A stretch of 16,220 nt of DNA, taken from contig DCHH01000017.1 in the NCBI GenBank assembly GCA_002315625.1, positions 150-16,369 of the forward strand, in the 5' to 3' direction. Position 1 is the stretch's first letter. The number at the start of each line of letters is the position of its first letter. The DNA is from Bacteroidales bacterium UBA1757. Lineage in GTDB: Bacteria; Bacteroidota; Bacteroidia; Bacteroidales; UBA1402. A model generated the notes under the pieces. That model ran no database searches, was not told the DNA's origin, and saw only the letters and a list, made by a program, of their open reading frames with translations. The position numbers and the translations under genes were made by a program. Positions 13,824-16,220 of this stretch are shown here, piece by piece.

Positions 13824-15647
13824 ATGGATATTACAGCCTTACTAGCCAAGCAAGTACAAGAGTGTCTGAAAGCTCTTTACCAGTTAGATGCCGAAGCCTC
13901 GGCCATTCAGTTGCAGAAAACAAAGAAAGAATTCGAAGGCGACCTTACGCTGGTGGTCTTCCCGTTCGTTAAGGCCGCCCGAAAGAAACCGGCCGACTGT
14001 GCACAGGAAATCGGAGAGTGGCTAGTGGAGCATACCCTTGAGCTCAAATCGTTCAATGTCATCCAGGGCTTTCTGAATCTTAGCATCTCGCCGGCCTATT
14101 GGATGGGCTGCCTGGAGGCCATCTCCAAGGAAGAGCATTATGGCTACAAAAAAGCCGCGAATGATGCTAAACTGGTAATGGTTGAATATTCTTCGCCCAA
14201 TACAAACAAGCCGCTCCATTTGGGACATGTACGTAATAACTTGTTGGGTTTCAGCTTGGCACGTATTTTGGAAGCCAATGGATACAAGGTTGTAAAGACA
14301 AATATCGTCAACGACCGCGGAATTCATATCTGCAAGTCGATGTTGGCCTGGCAGAAGTGGTTCGACGGGGCTACTCCTGAGTCGTCGGGCAAGAAAGGCG
14401 ACCATTTGGTTGGCGACTGCTATGTGGCTTTCGACAAGCACTACAAGGCTGAGGTCAAGAGTCTGCTGCCCGCAAATTTTGATGAACTTGACGACAAGGT
14501 AAAGGAAGAAGCCACAGCTAGGGCAGAGGCCGCTTCACCCCTGATGGCTGAGGCCCATGCAATGCTGCGTGCGTGGGAGGCCGGTGACGAAAAGGTGCGT
14601 GCCCTCTGGAAAATGATGAACGAATGGGTTTATGCCGGTTTCGACGAGACATACCGCGCTCTTGGGGTTGGCTTCGACAAGATTTATTATGAATCCAATA
14701 CATATCTGCTCGGTAAGGACAAGGTTCTGGAAGGACTTGAAAAAGGGCTGTTTTTCCGCAAGGAGGACGGCTCGGTCTGGGCTGACCTTACAGGCGAAGG
14801 ACTTGACCAGAAAGTGCTGCTTCGTAGCGACGGAACATCGGTCTATATGACTCAGGACATCGGTACTGCCAATCTCCGCTTCTCGGAATATCCCATTGAC
14901 AAGATGATATATGTGGTTGGTAATGAGCAGAATTACCATTTCAAGGTTCTCTCCATACTCCTTGACCGGCTTGGTTTTGCATGGGGCAAGGGGCTTGTAC
15001 ACTTCTCGTACGGAATGGTAGAGCTTCCCGAAGGAAAGATGAAGTCGCGTGAGGGAACGGTAGTTGATGCCGACGACTTGATTGAAGAGATGGTTGCCAC
15101 TTCCCGCGAGACTTCCGAGGAACTTGGCAAGCTCGACAGCTGCACACCTGAAGAGGCTGAAAATATTGTCCGCATGGTTGGCCTCGGCGCCCTCAAGTAC
15201 TTTATTCTGAAGGTCGATCCGCGCAAGAATATGACGTTCAACCCCAAGGAATCTATCGATTTCAATGGAAACACCGGTCCGTTCATCCAGTATGCTTACG
15301 CCCGTATCCAGTCGGTGTTGCGGAAGGCTACGGAGCAGGGCATCTCGTACGACACCCTTGCAAACTGCCATAACGACCTGAATGACAAGGAGCTTTCGCT
15401 TATCCAGCACGCTGCCGAATTTGCAGCAGTCGTGGAGCAGGCAGGAGAAGAATACAGTCCGGCTCTTATTGCCAACTATGTGTATGATTTGGTTAAGGAA
15501 TACAACCAGTTCTATCACGACTACTCCATATTGCGCGAGGAAAACGGCGACCTGAAGCGTTTCCGTCTCTTCCTTTCGGCCGAAATAGGCAAGATAATCC
15601 GCGACGGCATGTACCTGCTCGGCATCGATGTGCCTGATAGGATGTAG
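13824..15647 (+). CDS. argS: Arginyl-tRNA synthetase
   Basis: A 607-residue class I aminoacyl-tRNA synthetase that charges tRNA-Arg with arginine using ATP. The N-terminal Arg-specific add-1 domain (1-110, with FEGD at 37-40) recognises the tRNA D loop. The HIGH signature appears as HLGH (132-135) within SSPNTNKPLHLGHVRNN, and the KMSKS loop as KMKSREGT (405-412), the form seen in many bacterial ArgRS. The DALR anticodon-binding domain starts near FIQYAYARIQSVLR (487-500) and runs to the C terminus. The length is normal and the start ATG follows a Bacteroidota promoter at a suitable distance. A tRNA-Arg gene lies 6.7 kb away on the other strand but is not co-transcribed. Confidence 0.98.
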   Translation: MDITALLAKQVQECLKALYQLDAEASAIQLQKTKKEFEGDLTLVVFPFVKAARKKPADCAQEIGEWLVEHTLELKSFNVIQGFLNLSISPAYWMGCLEAISKEEHYGYKKAANDAKLVMVEYSSPNTNKPLHLGHVRNNLLGFSLARILEANGYKVVKTNIVNDRGIHICKSMLAWQKWFDGATPESSGKKGDHLVGDCYVAFDKHYKAEVKSLLPANFDELDDKVKEEATARAEAASPLMAEAHAMLRAWEAGDEKVRALWKMMNEWVYAGFDETYRALGVGFDKIYYESNTYLLGKDKVLEGLEKGLFFRKEDGSVWADLTGEGLDQKVLLRSDGTSVYMTQDIGTANLRFSEYPIDKMIYVVGNEQNYHFKVLSILLDRLGFAWGKGLVHFSYGMVELPEGKMKSREGTVVDADDLIEEMVATSRETSEELGKLDSCTPEEAENIVRMVGLGALKYFILKVDPRKNMTFNPKESIDFNGNTGPFIQYAYARIQSVLRKATEQGISYDTLANCHNDLNDKELSLIQHAAEFAAVVEQAGEEYSPALIANYVYDLVKEYNQFYHDYSILREENGDLKRFRLFLSAEIGKIIRDGMYLLGIDVPDRM

Positions 15648-15666
15648 TCCTGAAAACCGGACTTTG

Positions 15667-15960
15667 TCATTTTGTACATGATTGCTCACAGATTTTCGAA
15701 CTTTCTGTGGTGATTTTTCGTCCCTTCATTGACCTGTAATAATCATCACGGCCTGGTGTGATGATGTAGCTCGGGCTTATCTCGAGTTTCTGCAGGAAGG
15801 AACTCCAGTTTGTCTCTTTGTCGAAGCGGGATGCCTTGTAATTGTCAAGTACAGTTGATGGCTGCCACAAGATTGTCCGCAGTGATTCCCTTACCGGATG
15901 AATTATCTGGTAGGGAAATACCCGGTACCATGCACTAGAAGCATAAGCACATAATGTTTT
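15667..15960 (-). pseudogene. Unrecognised C-terminal protein fragment
   Basis: A minus-strand reading frame, open from a stop near 16012 down to TGA at 15667-15669, gives a protein-like stretch from about 15906 onward: IIHPVRESLRTILWQPST, then YKASRFDKETNWSSFLQKLE and SPSYIITPGRDDYYRSMKGR. Composition and aromatic spacing look like a real protein tail, but there is no upstream start or signal, and I do not recognise the family. It is in a different frame from the two fragments to its right, so it is either a separate remnant or the frameshifted end of the peptidase-like fragment. Confidence 0.4.
15687..15718 (+). terminator. Possible argS terminator
   Basis: CACAGA (15687-15692) pairs with TCTGTG (15704-15709) around an 11-base loop, followed by TGATTTTT. 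It lies 40 bases after the argS stop. The stem is short. A second weak hairpin (AGTCC/GGACT, 15646-15663) overlaps the stop itself. Confidence 0.3.
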
Positions 15961-16105
15961 GCTGGGTGAGATTCGGCTGCTTCTTTGATGAACCTTGAAA
16001 GGATGTCAGGATCATAAACAGGGAAGCTGGTGTCTGAATATTTTCTGGCATTGATGGCCGAACAAACTCGAACCTCACGTGGTTGGCGGAAGCTCTGCCG
16101 AGCAT
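15903..16105 (-). pseudogene. Fragment resembling a clostripain-type (C11) cysteine peptidase
   Basis: A second minus-strand frame, bounded by stop codons at both ends, reads REVRVCSAINARKYSDTSF, then PVYDPDILSRFIKEAAESHP and AKHYVLMLLVHGTGYFP. The pattern DP..L..FI......PA.HY.L.L..HGTG matches the region around the catalytic His of clostripain-like proteins, where the usual form is LVLWSHGTGW. Only about 65 residues remain, with no start, no signal peptide and no catalytic Cys region. The match is from memory of the family and is not certain; the fragment is surely not a working enzyme as seen here. Confidence 0.4.
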
Positions 16106-16220
16106 CTCACCGCAACGGCCGGTCTTTGGCATGTCGGTGTCGTCAACTATCATGCAGACTGGGAAACGGAGTCCTTGGCATCACTGCGGACGGATTGCTG
16201 GTCAGGAGCTTCCTGTTGGC
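16094..16220 (-). mobile_element. Remnant of a DDE transposase gene
   Basis: The minus strand encodes FPVCMIVDDTDMPKTGRCG followed by EMLGR, the DDTDxPKTG core around the first catalytic Asp of IS4-like DDE transposases found in Bacteroidota. The preceding bases read QSVRSDAKDSV in another frame, as expected just upstream in such proteins, so a frameshift lies near 16165-16172. Similarity stops near 16094, where the downstream half of the protein is missing and another gene fragment begins. The upstream part continues past the window edge. No terminal inverted repeats or target-site duplication can be defined. Confidence 0.6.

Noticed and set aside
14535..15689. A 384-codon open frame on the minus strand across argS
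   Set aside because: It lies wholly antisense to a convincing, full-length argS, has no recognisable domain, no promoter or signal, and its composition is what the complementary strand of a conserved gene gives.
1..16220. CRISPR array, integrated phage, conjugative element, toxin-antitoxin or defence island
   Set aside because: No regularly spaced repeats, no phage structural or integrase genes, and no defence-type domains were seen. The tRNA genes show no attached integrase or duplicated 3' end in view.

Overview
The window looks like chromosomal DNA from a Bacteroidales bacterium, most likely Bacteroides, Phocaeicola or Prevotella-like. Several gene starts are preceded by the Bacteroidota-type -7 box (TAnnTTTG), Shine-Dalgarno sites are mostly absent, and the proteins are typical of the group: a large secreted PL1 pectate lyase, a PorT-like outer-membrane barrel, a surface lipoprotein with an acidic export signal, and a rhomboid protease with a C-terminal helical tail. 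Genus cannot be fixed from this sequence alone.

Layout. 1-99: 3' part of tRNA-Asn(GTT) and its terminator. 127-4032 (minus): acyl-CoA ligase followed 18 bp later by a secreted pectate lyase. 4033-4210: divergent promoter region with two perfect inverted repeats. 4211-5023 (plus): membrane-anchored LytTR regulator, convergent with a PorT-like barrel (5031-5753, minus). 5754-5908: second divergent promoter region. 5909-6076: tiny 2[4Fe-4S] ferredoxin with a terminator. 6170-7033: surface lipoprotein, ending at a bidirectional terminator shared with tRNA-Arg(TCT) (7089-7162, minus). 7239-13720 (minus): five tightly overlapping genes, in transcription order rhomboid protease, membrane EEP-fold phosphoesterase, PriA helicase, unknown outer-membrane-type protein, Na/Ca exchanger. 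13824-15647 (plus): argS, divergent from that operon. 15650-16220: decayed DNA with fragments of a DDE transposase, a probable clostripain-like peptidase and an unrecognised protein in three different minus-strand frames.

How it works together. Most of the window is ordinary housekeeping (translation, replication restart, lipid activation, ion transport). The overlaps in the five-gene block imply co-transcription and translational coupling, although the functions look unrelated. I find no convincing new defence, secretion or biosynthetic system. The items most worth a second look are the dyads at the divergent promoters, the unknown barrel-like protein coupled to the cation exchanger, the lone membrane LytTR protein, the C-terminal module of the pectate lyase, and the gene graveyard at the right edge.
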